A DNA stretch of 64,000 bases from Sceloporus undulatus (GCF_019175285.1 NC_056524.1:12975872-13039871); one strand, 5' to 3'; positions 46,763-59,001 are shown, counted from the stretch's first letter. Translations and numbers: made by a program. Notes: a model not told the origin generated them from the sequence alone.

Positions 46763-46994
46763 AAAATCTGGCAACCATTCACCATCACTCCACCGCGGCG
46801 TCAATCCTCCTCTCAGCCAAGCAATTAACTCAACCCACCAAGATTACAGGAGTCAGTCTGAACTGAAGACCCGGGAGAAGACGCTCTTAGAGCCCAAAGC
46901 ACTCACCGAGTCATAGCCCTGTCAGGAAAGAACTTGTGAGAGGAACTGTGAAGTTCAAAGTCCCGCAGTAGCCAGCGAAGACCTGAAAGCATAG
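46763..46994 (+). CDS. CCDC81: CCDC81 candidate linker exon, apparently frameshifted
   Basis: The acceptor 'gtgtttttttccag' and donor 'gtgaga' are good. Its 232 bases are 1 mod 3, exactly what is needed to join exon 6 (ending in phase 1) to the exon at 54949 (opening in phase 2). The joined frame meets four stops, but protein-like stretches occur in shifting frames: SQAINSTHQDYRSQSELK first, then SPVRKELVRGTVKFKV, then SSQRRPESI. That is the pattern of a real exon with base-calling indels, or of a decayed one. The surrounding sequence looks poorly polished. Not verified against a homologue. Confidence 0.4.
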
Positions 46995-47699
46995 GTGAGA
47001 AAAACCTTAACCAAAGAAACGACGAGCACACGCCCCGGCAGAGTGAGAAGCTGACCACAGACAATCAGCAAGATTTTTTGTAAGGCTGGGGGTTTTTTAT
47101 AAAGATAGGAAGAACATGCCATGCTGAGTCCAGCTCATTGGTCACATCGTAAACTCAGCATTGCTACTCTGAGTGGCTGCCAGATCGCTAATGTCCCAGA
47201 GGTAACTTTGTTTACCTACTGCATTGTAGAACAAGCAAATCTAATTTGCTAGAGATGCAATGGTGACCTTTAGCCATGTGGTTTTGCTGGCCGCTGGCCT
47301 TAAATGTCAACGGCTCCTGTGGCTAACTTAAAAGGATAAAATCAGATCTGCAACCAAGGAAATTACTATCACAGGGGCTTTAAACCAACACAAGCAGAGG
47401 GAGGAAAAAAGTGCCTTTTGGTGATCATGTAGATGGCATGCTGCTGCCCCTCCAAGACCCATAGCTACTTGCTGTGCCTCCAAGTGTGGTTTAGGCATCC
47501 CTTTGAATGTGATAGGGGAACCCATCATGGAACCGTCCCCAATGCGCTAGGCCTCAGGTGCAAAACATCACTGCTGGGGGAAGTTTCAATCAAGTATGTG
47601 ACCAGTCCAAAGAGCCTCCCCCTCCTCTCCCCCCATCTCTCCTCCCCTGCGATTCCCAAGCAGGGCATGATTCCCTTGATTTTTAAATTAAAATAGTTT

Positions 47700-49620
47700 A
47701 AATAATTGCTGTTTACCAGAAGGCTCTGGAACGTGTGAAAAAGTTAAAGTAAAAAAACAAATACCCAAAAGGCAGAATTACTCAACACCGTCGTTGCTTC
47801 TGTCTGGCTCCAGAAAAGGCAAAGGGTGCTCAAGCCTAGAGGATATGGAGCAGAGGACAGAATAGGGGAATTTCACAGCACAGAATAAGAGATAGGAAAG
47901 AGGAACACCTTGTAATTTAAATGAGATTTAAAGTCTGCCGGGAACCAGAATGAACTCCATCCAGAGGTAGATAAAGAAACGGGCCAAATGGTAAAATATC
48001 GAGAAGCCATTGGCAAGCCCTATTTGAAAACTCCTGGAAACCAGGAGAGAGCCCAGCAGACTGGCGGAGGGCAAAACGTTAGTCCGCCATCATTCAAAGG
48101 GGAAAAAGAGGGATCCCAACAAGTTAATCAGTCCAGTTAGTACTGACAATCAGGTACTGAGGAAAGATTCGCGGAGCAGATACATTAAACAAGAGAGTCT
48201 GTGACACTCTAGAGGCAATGCCATAATCACAAAAGTCAACATGGGTTTTCAAGGAAAGAAACAAGTCAGGCCAGACAAAACCGAATCTCTTTCTTTGATA
48301 AAATGACCAGCGTTGGGAGATGAAGGGAAATGCGGTGGATAGAGTATATCTTGAATTTCAAACTAAGGGCCTGTGACAAGGTTTTCCCATGACAGTGACT
48401 TGCGGGACCAAGCTTGTGTAAAGTGTGGGGCGAGACAAAGGAAACTGTTAGATGGATCTGTAAGGTGGTTGAACGGCGGCCGAACCCAGAAGGTGCTCAA
48501 CAATGGCTCCTTTGCACATCCTGGAAAGAAGGACCAGTGGGGTCCCACAGGGCTCTGGCCCGCCTGGGCCCAGTGCGTATTCGAACATCGTAGCAATCAC
48601 CTGGATGACAGAACTTGGGAGCATACTATGCAAAATGTGCAGGATGACAAACCAGGGATGGTGAGGGTGATGGGGAAATAGCTAATACCCCAGGGAGACA
48701 GGATCAATGATTCAAAATGACCTGAAGCAGACTAGGCGGGAAAGGCTGGGGGCCAAAGCTAACAAAAACAAAATGAAATTCAACACAGAGAAATGGTAAG
48801 GTATTGGCACTGTAGGGCAGAAAAATAAAATGGCAACGCAGATAGGAGGAGGTGACACCTGGCGAATGAAACTAACGTGGAAGAGGGATCTAGGAGGCGC
48901 AATAGAACCACAAGTTGAACATGAGTGAACAGTGTGATGCGGCAGATAAAAGGGCAACATGCATTTAGGCTGCATCAATAAACAGTATATGTGTCCTAGA
49001 TCAAGAGAAATAATAGTGCCAACTGTATTCATTGTTCTGGCCTCTGGTCAAGGCCCCACCTGGAATATTGTGTGTCCAGTTCTGGGCACACCACAATTCA
49101 AAAAAAGGACAGGGAGAAACGGGAAGCGTGTCCAAAGGAGGGGCGACCTAAAATGGTGAAGGGTCTGGAAAACACATGCCCTATGGAGGAACGACTTAGG
49201 GGAGCATTGGGGATGTGGTTAGCCTGGAGAAAAGAAGAGTTCAAGAGGTGAGATGATTAGCCCTGTTTAAAAATAGTGTGAAAAGGATGCATATGGAAGA
49301 AGGGAGCAAGCTTGGTTGTTCGCTGCTCCAGCAGAACAGGACCCGGAACAATGGATGCAAGCTCCAGGAAAAGAGATTCCCCACCCTGAACCATTAGGAG
49401 GAAACGTCCCTGACAGGAAGGGCTGTCGACAATGGAAATGGCACTCCCTCGGAGGGTAGAGAGTCCTCCATTCCGCTCCTTGGAGGTCTTTTAAACAGAG
49501 GCTGGATGGCCTCTGTCAGGGATGCTTTGAGGTTTGGGATTTCCTGCAGGCAAAGGGGGTTGGACTGGGATGGCCACTAGGGGCTCTTCCCAACTCTAAA
49601 CGATTGGCTATGATGCGAAT
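47700..49620 (+). mobile_element. CR1 LINE, reverse transcriptase to 3' end, noisy copy
   Basis: Runs in order through 'aactcctggaaaccaggaga', the RT core (near 48540 'gtcccacagggctctggccc', the SGVPQGSVLGP region), 'cctggaatattgtgtgtcca' and the 3' end 'ggaggtcttttaaacagagg'. Many single-base insertions break the frames compared with the clean 3' copy at 34768. Confidence 0.85.
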
Positions 49621-50214
49621 GATTCATGCGGGGCAAGGCACAGGGCAGGAAGGTAGGTTTAAGGGGGAGTCAGAAGAGAGCAGGAGCAGCCCAATTTGTG
49701 ATTGTGAAGATGTGCAGTAGGCGCCGTGGAAACCAATAAATGTTCCATTTTTTAAACTGAGTGTGATTGATCAAGAAGGCTACTCATGTGGGAAATGTCC
49801 AAAATCTCTGAGAAGTGTTTTTTCATGATAACAATATCTCATAACATGCAACTTCCGATCTTACCTCTCCCCTCCAATTCCTCACAACTTACGCTGCCTG
49901 AAGTCAGCACTTAAGGCAGGCGGGGAAGTAATGCATTATTGGCATTAAGCTGTAAAATATTACCTTTGGTGCAATAGAAGAATACAAAGTTTTGTCTTTT
50001 AAAAACCATGATAACAGTGGCTGTCGTGTCATCATTATAAATGACAAAACTCATGACCCAGCAACTTTAGGGGTGAGATAAACCTACTCATAACTCTTAA
50101 AATTTTATTGGTAATGGAAAGGTTTTTGTCTGTTTATAAGTGTGTGAAGGGAGTGTAAAATCAAAGACATGCGAGTGTAGTCTGCAAAATCAGTTTGCAA
50201 AGGGATCTTAGCAC

Positions 50215-50335
50215 ATGTGAGACTAATGAATGAAGGTTGGCAGTATGAGTCTACTTCCTCAGATGCATTGGGGAAGTAAGGGTTCAATTCTATGAAGTTC
50301 AGCTACAACTTCTTTTCTTCGTTAGTCCCCTCTTT
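50215..50335. mobile_element. MITE fragment ('gactaactgaaagaaagaag' family)
   Basis: 'tgagactaatgaatgaaggt' and 'ctacttcctcagatgcat' are degraded forms of the family arms. Confidence 0.5.
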
Positions 50336-50749
50336 GCACACACTCTCTCTCTGTTGTTAAAACATAGTTGAACTATAATTGCGTAGTAATTAGTAATATA
50401 ATGAGCTCCATATAATAACAAGTATGGCTAACAAGCTATTCTTTTTAAAAAAGAATCAAGAAAAAGAAATTTATTTTTTTTAATATAAACACCAAGGTCT
50501 GGTTCAGGATAGCTTGCCTCTGCTTGCTTGCAGCCCATTCCCCTTTAGTCATCACATTTGACATTACCTGTCTTACATCTTCTCTGTGTTTACTTACGAA
50601 TAGGAGAAATTTTAATGAAAGGGCCTTTTCCTTAAAAGTGTAACGTCGGAGGTGGACTGGCACAGTCAGATGACTGCAAAATAACTGGCCCACTTTCACC
50701 ACTATGGGGAAAGGTTTGGAAACCATACATTGCATGTTTGCCATATGGG

Positions 50750-51120
50750 AGCTGGGTAATGTTTAGCCTGAGGAAGAGAAGGTTTAAGGGCGGATATGAT
50801 CATAGGCACCATTGTTTAAATATTGAAGGGATGTCATATTGAAAATAGCAAGCTTGTTTTCTGGCTGCTCTAGAGATATATCAATGGATTCAAATTACAG
50901 GAAAAAAATTCCACCTAAACATTAGGAAAACTTTCAGATGGTAAGAGCTGTTTAACAGTGGAACCTGCTGGGCTTGGAGTGTGATGGAGTCTCCTTCTTT
51001 CAGAGTTTTGTAAACAGAGGCTGGATGGCCATCTGTTTGGAGTGCTTCGGTTATGCTTTTCTGCCTGAGAAGGCAAATTGGACTGGATGGAGCCCGTGGG
51101 CTATTTAGATTTTGGGCTCC
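50750..51120 (+). repeat. CR1 LINE 3' end
   Basis: 'agcctgaggaagagaaggtt', 'gatgtcatattgaaaatag' and 'acagaggctggatggccatc'. About as noisy as the neighbouring copy. Confidence 0.75.
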
Positions 51121-51879
51121 CAGAACGTAGACCATTTTTGGGTTGCCCTCCTCGTGGACACATTTCAGTTTGGCAACATCCTTCTTGACATTGTGATGTC
51201 CAGTCCAACGGACACAGGATTCCAGTGAGGTCTGACCACCGGTTTGAGAGTTTTAAAGACAGCCTGTGGAGGCCATATTCTCACCCAGAGCTCATTTTGC
51301 TGCTCCTTACTGGCTAGGTGACTTGTTCTACTTTAGTTTTTACTTGGTGTTGCTAGTCCTCTCCCCGTTACACTCTTTGTGCTGGCTAATTGTGACAGCT
51401 GAGAAACCGTCTTTCGCAGTGGGAGATTCTACCTTCCCCACCCTCCTCAGACAAGCAGCAGATGGGTTTTGATGAGGGTCAGTGTCCACTCTGCTGGATA
51501 GCTTTGAATGTTTTAGGGCTTGTCTGAGGTGTGGGAAAGCCAGAAGATTGTTTTTTCAGAGCCTGCTGAGAAGCCTGAAAAGAGAACTGACTCAAGGTGG
51601 AATTAAACAGGCAGGAGTACCTTGGGTGTTTCATTAGAAGCTTCCTTGGATAGAGAGGAGAACTGTCGCGTTTTGATGAAGGGTGCAAAATGATGTGGGG
51701 TGGAATGCTGAAAAAAAGGAAAAGTAGAGATCGAGATTCTATTATTTAGCAGCATTCAGAAAGCGTGTAAGACAGGTGGAATTACACTGACTGAATACTC
51801 ATTCTATTATTTGACAATTCGTTAAATGTTCTTGATGCAGTGAGCAGCTCCTGGAACGACATGAACAGGGCTTCATTTC

Positions 51880-52165
51880 TTTTGCATGAGAGAACCCTGG
51901 AACTCCATAGATGACTGCCTGCAGTGGCCTGCTGAGTTCCATATCAGTGGAGCCACTCTAGATTTTAGACTGAATTTTAAAAGAGATAGGCAAGGTGTTG
52001 AGCCTACCCCCCAAATAGATCACACATTGGATAGCTTCTTTAATTTTCAAACTAAAGTGCAAATGCCATGTGCAGGATATGCCAGGGGCACAAGTTGAAA
52101 ATGAGTCAAACAGTGTGATGCGGCAGCTAAAAAGGGCAATGCCATTTTAGGCTGCATCAATAAAA
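51880..52165 (+). repeat. CR1 LINE internal fragment
   Basis: 'acagtgtgatgcggcagcta' and 'ttttaggctgcatcaataaa' are CR1 internal 3' sequence. The first 150 bases are less certain. Confidence 0.5.
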
Positions 52166-52239
52166 GTAGCTCATAACAGGTGGATAGACTCAAATCAAGA
52201 AAGTCACAGTCCAGAGTTTGCAAGACTTGAACAGGGCTG

Positions 52240-52321
52240 TTGATAGCAGGGTGGCTTGGAGGACTCTCATTCACAGGGTTGCTGTAAGTCAATGATGACC
52301 TACCAGCAATTAACAACAAAT
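52240..52321 (+). mobile_element. BovB/RTE LINE 3' end
   Basis: 'ggcttggaggactctcattc', 'agggttgctgtaagtcaatg' and the terminal 'agcaattaacaacaaa' match the reverse complement of the BovB end at 54028. Confidence 0.65.
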
Positions 52322-53535
52322 ATACAAGCAGGAGAGCAGTGAAGCCATTGCTGGGAGGGGGCAGAAGGATGCTGTAGAGAGAACTGGGAGAACTGGATAC
52401 CGTGTCCTCTGGCCTGTGGCTCCAAAGCTAGCCTATTCACTTTAGGTATGGATACTGTCCAATCACGAGTGGAAGTGGCCTGCTCTGTTTAGAAGGATGC
52501 TGTCCTACATTCAGTATTGAGAAAAGATTCAACTACCTAAGTCAGCTTTTGTTACGTGGGGGTGAGCACCATCTTTTTAATCTTTAATTTAAAGACTTCT
52601 TATATCTAATGGGGAATAGCTTATTTCCAAGAGACAGTTTGTTGGAAAGTTTTTGAAAAAAACCTTGGATATTGAATTGTGGAGTTGATACTTAGCTGGT
52701 GTAAGTACTGCATTACTACTGATGAAGGTACTGTATGTTGAAACAGCTTCAAAAAACTCCAGAGGATGTTGGCTTCCCACTACCATTGCTATTCATTTAC
52801 TTTCCAGTTCATTGCTATCCGTTTACTTTCAACAGTTTCTACAAACAGTATGTTGTGTTGCTGCAGCCACCAATATGTGGACCATTATCTAGGATTTGTG
52901 GAAGTAAAGCTTGAAATCAGAGTTGTGAAGGTCAGAAAGAACACAATTCTACTTTTTGTGGAACCATTTGCCATTCTCTGCTGGTGGAAACCCTTTTGCT
53001 TCAGCAGAGGTTGTTAGCATCTGAGGAAGTATATAGACATAATTTGGGATACATAACTCTCTAAGCACTTGGATTGTGTATTTAATGTTTTATAGAATTA
53101 CTGCAGTGTGGTCACTGTATATAAACAATTCATTATTGTTTACACGTTAGAGGGGTAGTTTCATTCCCTTATACATTTATTCTCTAGATAAATCGCAGTT
53201 CAGTGCGTTGCCAATTTCTCCCTGCTGTTTTTTCAGTCTTGTTTGTGAGTAACAAGGGATTCTGCTGACTCTGTGTTTGGTTCCATACTGTGAAGTGCCT
53301 TAGTTCAGCCAACTAAGAGCTCTCGCCTCTTTCCTTGCAGCCCACAGTTCAGAACTGGGAACAACCTCCACACTGTTTCTCTGGCTTGAGTCTTTATTCT
53401 GAGGGGAGTTGCATTCCAAAAGCATTGGAAGAGAGATCCCCAGCCATTAGGAGGACATTCGCGTCTGTTGCTGGAGTTGTCCCCCTTGCTTGGTGGCCTA
53501 CAGTTAACCCGAATGAGTGGTGGTTTTCTGGATGT

Positions 53536-53941
53536 ACCATATATACTTGTCTATAAGTTGACCTCATACATAAGTTGAGGGCAAGTTTTGGGGCCAAAAT
53601 TATGGATTTTGCTATGACCCATGGATAAGTTGAGGGTAAAACTTAGGGGCATATAGCAAAGGATCTAAAGGATGCAGCAAAGTAAAACAATGTTAAAGAA
53701 CTTACAAAATTCCCACAGACATAACTCTTTGTGTTTACTCTTAAGGCTGGATGGATGAGAGAATAGCGGGGGTAAGTGCTTCCAGGGCAGATAATACTCT
53801 TGCTTTTCATCAGGAGATGGTTCCTTCTTTTAAATAAGAGGTAAGATGCAGTACTTACATTAACCCATGGATAAGTCGACTCAGGTTTTTTGGGTCAATT
53901 TTTGACCTACATTTCTAAACTTATACATGAGTATATACAGT
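53536..53941. mobile_element. DNA transposon with inverted ends
   Basis: Ends 'accatatatacttgtctata' and (reversed) 'tactgtatatactcatgtat' face each other over about 400 bases. The centre includes 'ggccaaaattatggattttg'. Same family as 11148. Confidence 0.65.
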
Positions 53942-54025
53942 ATTTCCAGAATCCATAACAATCTAATCCAAATAGGTAACTCACAGAATTAATCACACTG
54001 TGCATACAACTCTTCCTCTTTATTG

Positions 54026-54790
54026 TTTGTTGTTGCTAACCACCTTCAATTCTACTTTGACTTGTGGCAGCCCTGTGAATGAGACATCTTAAAGACCCCT
54101 ATTCTCAACCGCTCTGTTCAAATTCTGCAGGTTCAAGCCTATGATCCTGATTGAGCCTAACCATCTGGCATAGGGTTCTCCTCTCTTTATACTACCTTCT
54201 ACCTTTCCTAGAATTATTTTCTCTTCTAATGAGTCCTGCTTTCTCATGATGTGGCCAGAACACAACAGCCTCAGTTTCATCATCTTGGTTTCCAGGGAGA
54301 GTTCAGGCTTGATTTGTTCAAGGACCCATTTGTCTTTTTGGCTTTCCATGGTATTCTCCGCACTCTTCCCCAGCACCACATCTCAGATGACTTGTTTTAC
54401 TTTTTGTCTGCTTTCTTCACTGTCCAGCTCTCACATTCATGCATGGTGATAGGAAATACTATCACTTGGATGATCACAACTTTAGTGTTCAGTTTTATAT
54501 CTTTGCACTTTAGGATCTTGTCTAAGTTTTTCATAGCTGCCCTTCCCAGTCCTTGTCTTCTTCTGATTTCTTGACTCTGGTCTCCATTCTGATCAATGTT
54601 TGATCCAAGTTGTGGAAAATCATTGACTGTTTTGATTTCCTCATAATTTAGGATGAATTTAGTCTGTGGTGCACTGGTATAGCCTCTCCCTCTGTCCAGA
54701 TTCTGAAGGGCCAATGACTTGACCAGTACTGCACCAATAGTGTAGTTTTCCTGTTTTGGGGGCAAGACCAAATGGACTGACTGCAACCTT
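54026..54790 (-). mobile_element. BovB/RTE LINE 3' part
   Basis: Minus-strand pieces read FILNYEEIKTVNDFPQLGSN, RRRQGLGRAAMKNLDKILK, VFPITMHECESWTVKKADKK and LRLLCSGHIMR, in the order of the BovB ORF2 C-terminal region (LGS...RRLLLGR...MTNLD...CESWT). The 3' tail on the plus strand begins 'ttgttgttgctaacc'. Confidence 0.9.
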
Positions 54791-54948
54791 TCTGGGCTGA
54801 TAATTCTGCTTTTCTAGTTGTTCATCACAGTGACTGAAGTGGAGCCTGACCAGCTGTTGCGTGCATGCATGTTGCTATTTATATCACCATGTGGCTATCC
54901 TGAGAAACCACACACCCCTACTGACAAACTGCATTTTGTGTTCTCTAG

Positions 54949-55069
54949 GCAACCAACACCTGTTCCAGAATTCCTAAAGACAGAACAAGAAACCAGTGCT
55001 GCTCCTGTCCCTGTCCCCAGACCTCGGACTCCATCTCCCATTTGTCAAGATCATGGTAGGGCAGGACAG
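54949..55069 (+). CDS. CCDC81: CCDC81 exon with QPTPVPEF and Cys/His motif start
   Basis: Acceptor 'gtgttctctag' and donor 'gtataa'. One base completes the previous codon, then 40 codons: QPTPVPEFLKTEQETSAAPV, PVPRPRTPSPICQDHGRAGQ. Proline-rich linker, then the CxxH half of a small Cys/His motif. Ends in phase 0, matching the next exon (GQ-EMCYLC), as I recall the human protein. Confidence 0.88.
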
Positions 55070-55489
55070 GTATAATATGTAGCTATTCCTTATCATTTTT
55101 GACTATATCTCTGTGTGTGTCAGAGGGATATTTGGTGCCAGGCAGCGGTTAGCAGATGGTCGTCCACAGGCCCCATTTGACCTGCAGGTGACTGCCATTT
55201 AGGCCACCATTTACAAAAAACTTCTTGCCAAAGGGAAAGTGACTTTGAGCTCCAGTAAATCTCTTTGTCAGAAAAAAAGAAACATTTGGAAAGACCTTGT
55301 TTTGTGGCACATGTTTCCTACAGTCCCTGGTCTGCTTTGTAAATTTTGTTTGAATCCTGGAGTATTTGGGGGTCACCCTAAAAATGTGTGCTGGTATGGG
55401 ACCACTTGGAAGTACTAAGGCAACATAGCTAGTAGTGGAGATCGTAAGAGTTGGAGTCCAATTGTGTATTCCTTTACCTGGCAGGATTC

Positions 55490-55690
55490 TATAGAATCCT
55501 GGGATTTGCAAAGACCAGTAACATCCAAAATCCAACTAATAGTGATACCTTTATTGGGCCAACCAAAATGCACAATATACATGTTGCAAGTTTTGAAAAT
55601 CCACTGTCCTTCATCAGGAAAGGTGATGAAAACCATACAGAAGAAAAAACTGAAGATGCATTTTGCTGGCTTTGTTCAGTTCAGATGGTA
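55490..55690. mobile_element. MITE remnant ('tttattgggccaaccaaaat')
   Basis: 'gatacctttattgggccaac' and 'actgtccttcatcaggaaag' match the remnant at 33300. The ends are not clear. Confidence 0.5.
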
Positions 55691-56935
55691 TGGAAGGGTA
55701 TCTCTTGCAGGCTGGCACCTCTTCCTTCTGGTCCTATGGCTACTGGGAGATTCTCAAAGTCCAGGGAATTTAACTTCCATTTGCAACACAAAAAGATACT
55801 GCCTTTGCAATCCAGTATGTCTCCATCCTTTGTGAAGCCACCAGCCCCCTTTGTTAGGCAGAGAACACCGAACTATCCTAGATGTTATTGAACTTTGCTA
55901 TATGGTCAGCACAACTGCCCCTCGATATGTTTTCTGGGATTTTCAGTTTAAGAAGAAGTACTAGAGTTTTCAGCCAGAGACTTCTAGAGCCTCACCAAAT
56001 TGCAAAGTCCAATGCCGTAGGATATTGCCATGGTAGTTAAAAGTTGAATATATTGCTTGAATTGTGTCATATTAAAGGCCTATGGAGTGCACACACATTC
56101 TGTCACTGGTAACAGGGGACATACTGTCTTCTTTTCATAGCTGAGGCATCAGTTTTCAAGAAACCTTTTCCCTGGAGAGGAATCCAAAAAGCAATAAATT
56201 GCATAGTTTGTAATATCCTCCATTTCTCCCATGACACAGAGATACAGCTTTCTCCCAGAGACTGACGCTGAAGGCACCTAACAATCATGTAATGGAAGAG
56301 AAGAAATGCAATTAGATATAAAGCAGAATGATTTCGTAGGCAAATGTTGGAGAGGCTGTAATAATTTTGGCACAAATGAGTACCTGTGGGTTTGTTGCCC
56401 TGAAATAATTCCATTTTGGCTGGAGACTCAACATAACTGACTTAACAAAAGAATTAGTTAAAAGATATGCTTTCAAGGTACTTTACTGCTTTTATTAATT
56501 TATAATAAAGAAAATGAGAATGTCTTATGTAAAGACCTTGTATCTACCTTGCTGTATACAAGGTTTATCCATTCACCACTGGTTACAGAATTTCGACTCT
56601 AGGATTGTTAGAGAAATTGATGGTTAAACTTTGCCTTGCCACATTTATAAAATATATGTCACATGCAAATTCTAGACATGACGCACCATTGAGCCATATA
56701 TTTTGGATGCTGTTAGGGTGAGCAGTCTTTGGATATTGATTGTGGTCTGTCGCTATTGTTTTTTATAGTAGTTGTTTCACTTTACTTTAAGAACTGTGTA
56801 TGAAAATACACACAAACTTTGTGTGTGTTTTTAATGTTAAAATTCATCAATACACAATGGTAAGTAATAAAACAATATAACATGGCAACTCTGTGCCACC
56901 CTCTTTAGTCTCTGATAGGAGAAAAAATGCTAGCA

Positions 56936-56957
56936 AACACACACACACACACACACA
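56936..56957 (+). repeat. (AC)n microsatellite
   Basis: Eleven AC units in a CCDC81 intron. Confidence 0.95.
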
Positions 56958-57180
56958 AATGCAAATTACAAATTACCAAAATTTACAAATGAGCTCAGTC
57001 ATAATCCATGTGCCCAAATCCAGTCATATTCTCAACAAGCACACACTGTTAAAACAAACTGGTGTGAAAATGGGGTGAAACAAAATTAATGTTAGAAGAA
57101 TGAAAAACTGTTGTACTGTAATTTAAAATGGATAGGTTTGCTCATCCTTATTGCCAAATAGGTCCAGTCTGTTTGTCTTT

Positions 57181-57402
57181 GGGCCAAAACACACTGCAGA
57201 AATAATCCAGTCTGACACCATTTTAACTGCCCTGGCTCAGTGCTAGAAAATTTTGAGATTTGTAGTTTCTTGTGGAATCATTGCTCTCTGACAGAGAAGA
57301 CTAAATGTCTCACAAAACTATCATTCCCAGAATTCCTTAGCACTGAACCCAGGAAGTTAAAGTGGTGTCAAACTGGATTATTTCTGCATTGTGTTTTGGC
57401 CC
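57181..57402. mobile_element. hAT-type palindromic MITE, full length
   Basis: Ends 'gggccaaaacacactgcag' and 'ctgcattgtgttttggccc'. Same family as the cluster at 17.0-18.2 kb. Ends 114 bases before the next CCDC81 exon. Confidence 0.85.
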
Positions 57403-57516
57403 TTCATCATAATAGATGGGCAGCTTTTGAGGTTTTGAGAACTCTTTAAGAGCAATGAAGAAGCAAAGTCTTCTGCTAAATGATAATCTTGTGCCTTACT
57501 CTCCATGCATTTCCAG

Positions 57517-57663
57517 GAAATGTGTTACTTGTGCCTGCAGCGTGCTCAAAGGAGCATTCCTCTTCAGCTGAGCGAAGAACGGAGGAAGAAGGAAAAGGAA
57601 GAAGACCGGATCCTGGCACAATATCAGGCCATAAAAGATCAGGAAGCCCTTCAGAAACAGCTG
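57517..57663 (+). CDS. CCDC81: CCDC81 exon with CYLC and start of coiled coil
   Basis: Acceptor 'gcatttccag' and donor 'gtattg'; 49 codons, phase 0: EMCYLCLQRAQRSIPLQLSE, ERRKKEKEEDRILAQYQAIK, DQEALQKQL. With the previous exon it forms C-x2-H-x7-C-x2-C, like half a B-box zinc site. The charged part is a predicted long helix. Confidence 0.95.
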
Positions 57664-58239
57664 GTATTGACATAGAAACAACAGCAAGAACAACCAGACT
57701 TCTTCTTTTTAACCCACATACATCAGTGTCATTTTAAAAAAAAAAATAGATGGGACAAACCGTGGGGTATTATCTACCTCAGTATGACTTGGGAAAAGGT
57801 GGGATATAAATAAAGGGATTGATTGACTGATATGGAATATTCGTGGCAGGGTGATCCCTCTGCTGTGTTCTCCATGGGGGAGATCACCCCATATTAAGAG
57901 CTCACCCATATCAAAAACACAGCAGCATCCAGCCTGGTAGGCTAATAATTTTCATAACACTCAAAATCAGTTGTCTGGGACTGATGCGCACCTGAATATT
58001 TCATTTCCAAATGAAAGAAGAAGATGCTCAATTCAGATGCTCAGCCAGGTTGCATAAATCAGCCTGCATGGTCCTTAACCCAGGAGCGAGCCACTGTGCT
58101 AGTGACGGGGGACACATTTGGCCCCTATGCCTCTGTGTCAGGTCATGCCTCAATTTTGGGAAAACAGTAATGGCATCACATCACTTCCAGTTCCATTTTG
58201 CAACTTGAGGGCTTCACAGAAGCTAAACTGCCATGGTTT

Positions 58240-58335
58240 TGGATAGTTTGGGAAGATTTTTGAGTGATTTGAGTGAAACGGCCTTGAGAAAGACAGGATA
58301 TAAGTAAATAAAATAATAATAAAATAATAATTTCT
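58240..58335 (+). repeat. L2-like 3' tail
   Basis: 'gaaacggccttgagaaagac' and 'aggatataagtaaataaaat' with AAT repeats. A similar shorter tail is at 57785-57825. Confidence 0.5.
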
Positions 58336-58893
58336 GGGCTATTATCCCACAAAATATTTTAAAAGAAGCAAGTGTAGGGGATAGGGGCTTTAGGAACTTC
58401 TTGTTGGCCTTGGGGGTTTGCAGAAATGGAATTGGGGATTGCACACAGGCTGCTGTTTTCCCACACCACAGAAAGGGCTGCAGTTTAGTGGTAGAGTACC
58501 TGTTTTTCATACAAAACCCACCAGTCTTTAACCCCTAGCATTTTCTGCTAAACATGAAAGGACAAGCGATTGGTAAAATCATCACTTGCAGCTTCCAGCC
58601 AGAATAAGCAATACTAGGTGGTAAAATGCATAAGACAGTACAAGGCAGATTCTTGTGTCCAAGACCACCTCTGAATGCATTTGGAAGAACAGCTTGTTTG
58701 GAACACCTTCCCCATCTTTAAAGATGCAAAGCCAAATACATCAGGGGAAGGGCAAAAGGGGGTGACAGGAAGCTGGTGCACATTGCATTGTATTTCCTTA
58801 GAATGTTTCTTATTTGCTGGAGATGTCATGTATACTTTTATTTTTGTTTTTCACTTCCACCTCAAATGCATCTCACAATTTTTTCATCTACAG

Positions 58894-59001
58894 ATGCGAG
58901 ACATGATGAGCCGAGAACAAAGCCAGAAAATTGCAGCTTTTAACTTAGGGGTTGCTGAAGCCATCAGGAGCCACAAAAATGAAAAATCTCCAGATGCCTA
59001 T
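58894..59001 (+). CDS. CCDC81: CCDC81 exon MRDMMSREQ to SPDAY
   Basis: Acceptor 'ttcatctacag' and donor 'gtaaga'; 36 codons, phase 0: MRDMMSREQSQKIAAFNLGV, AEAIRSHKNEKSPDAY. The AAFNLGVAEAIR core is strongly conserved in the family. Confidence 0.95.
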
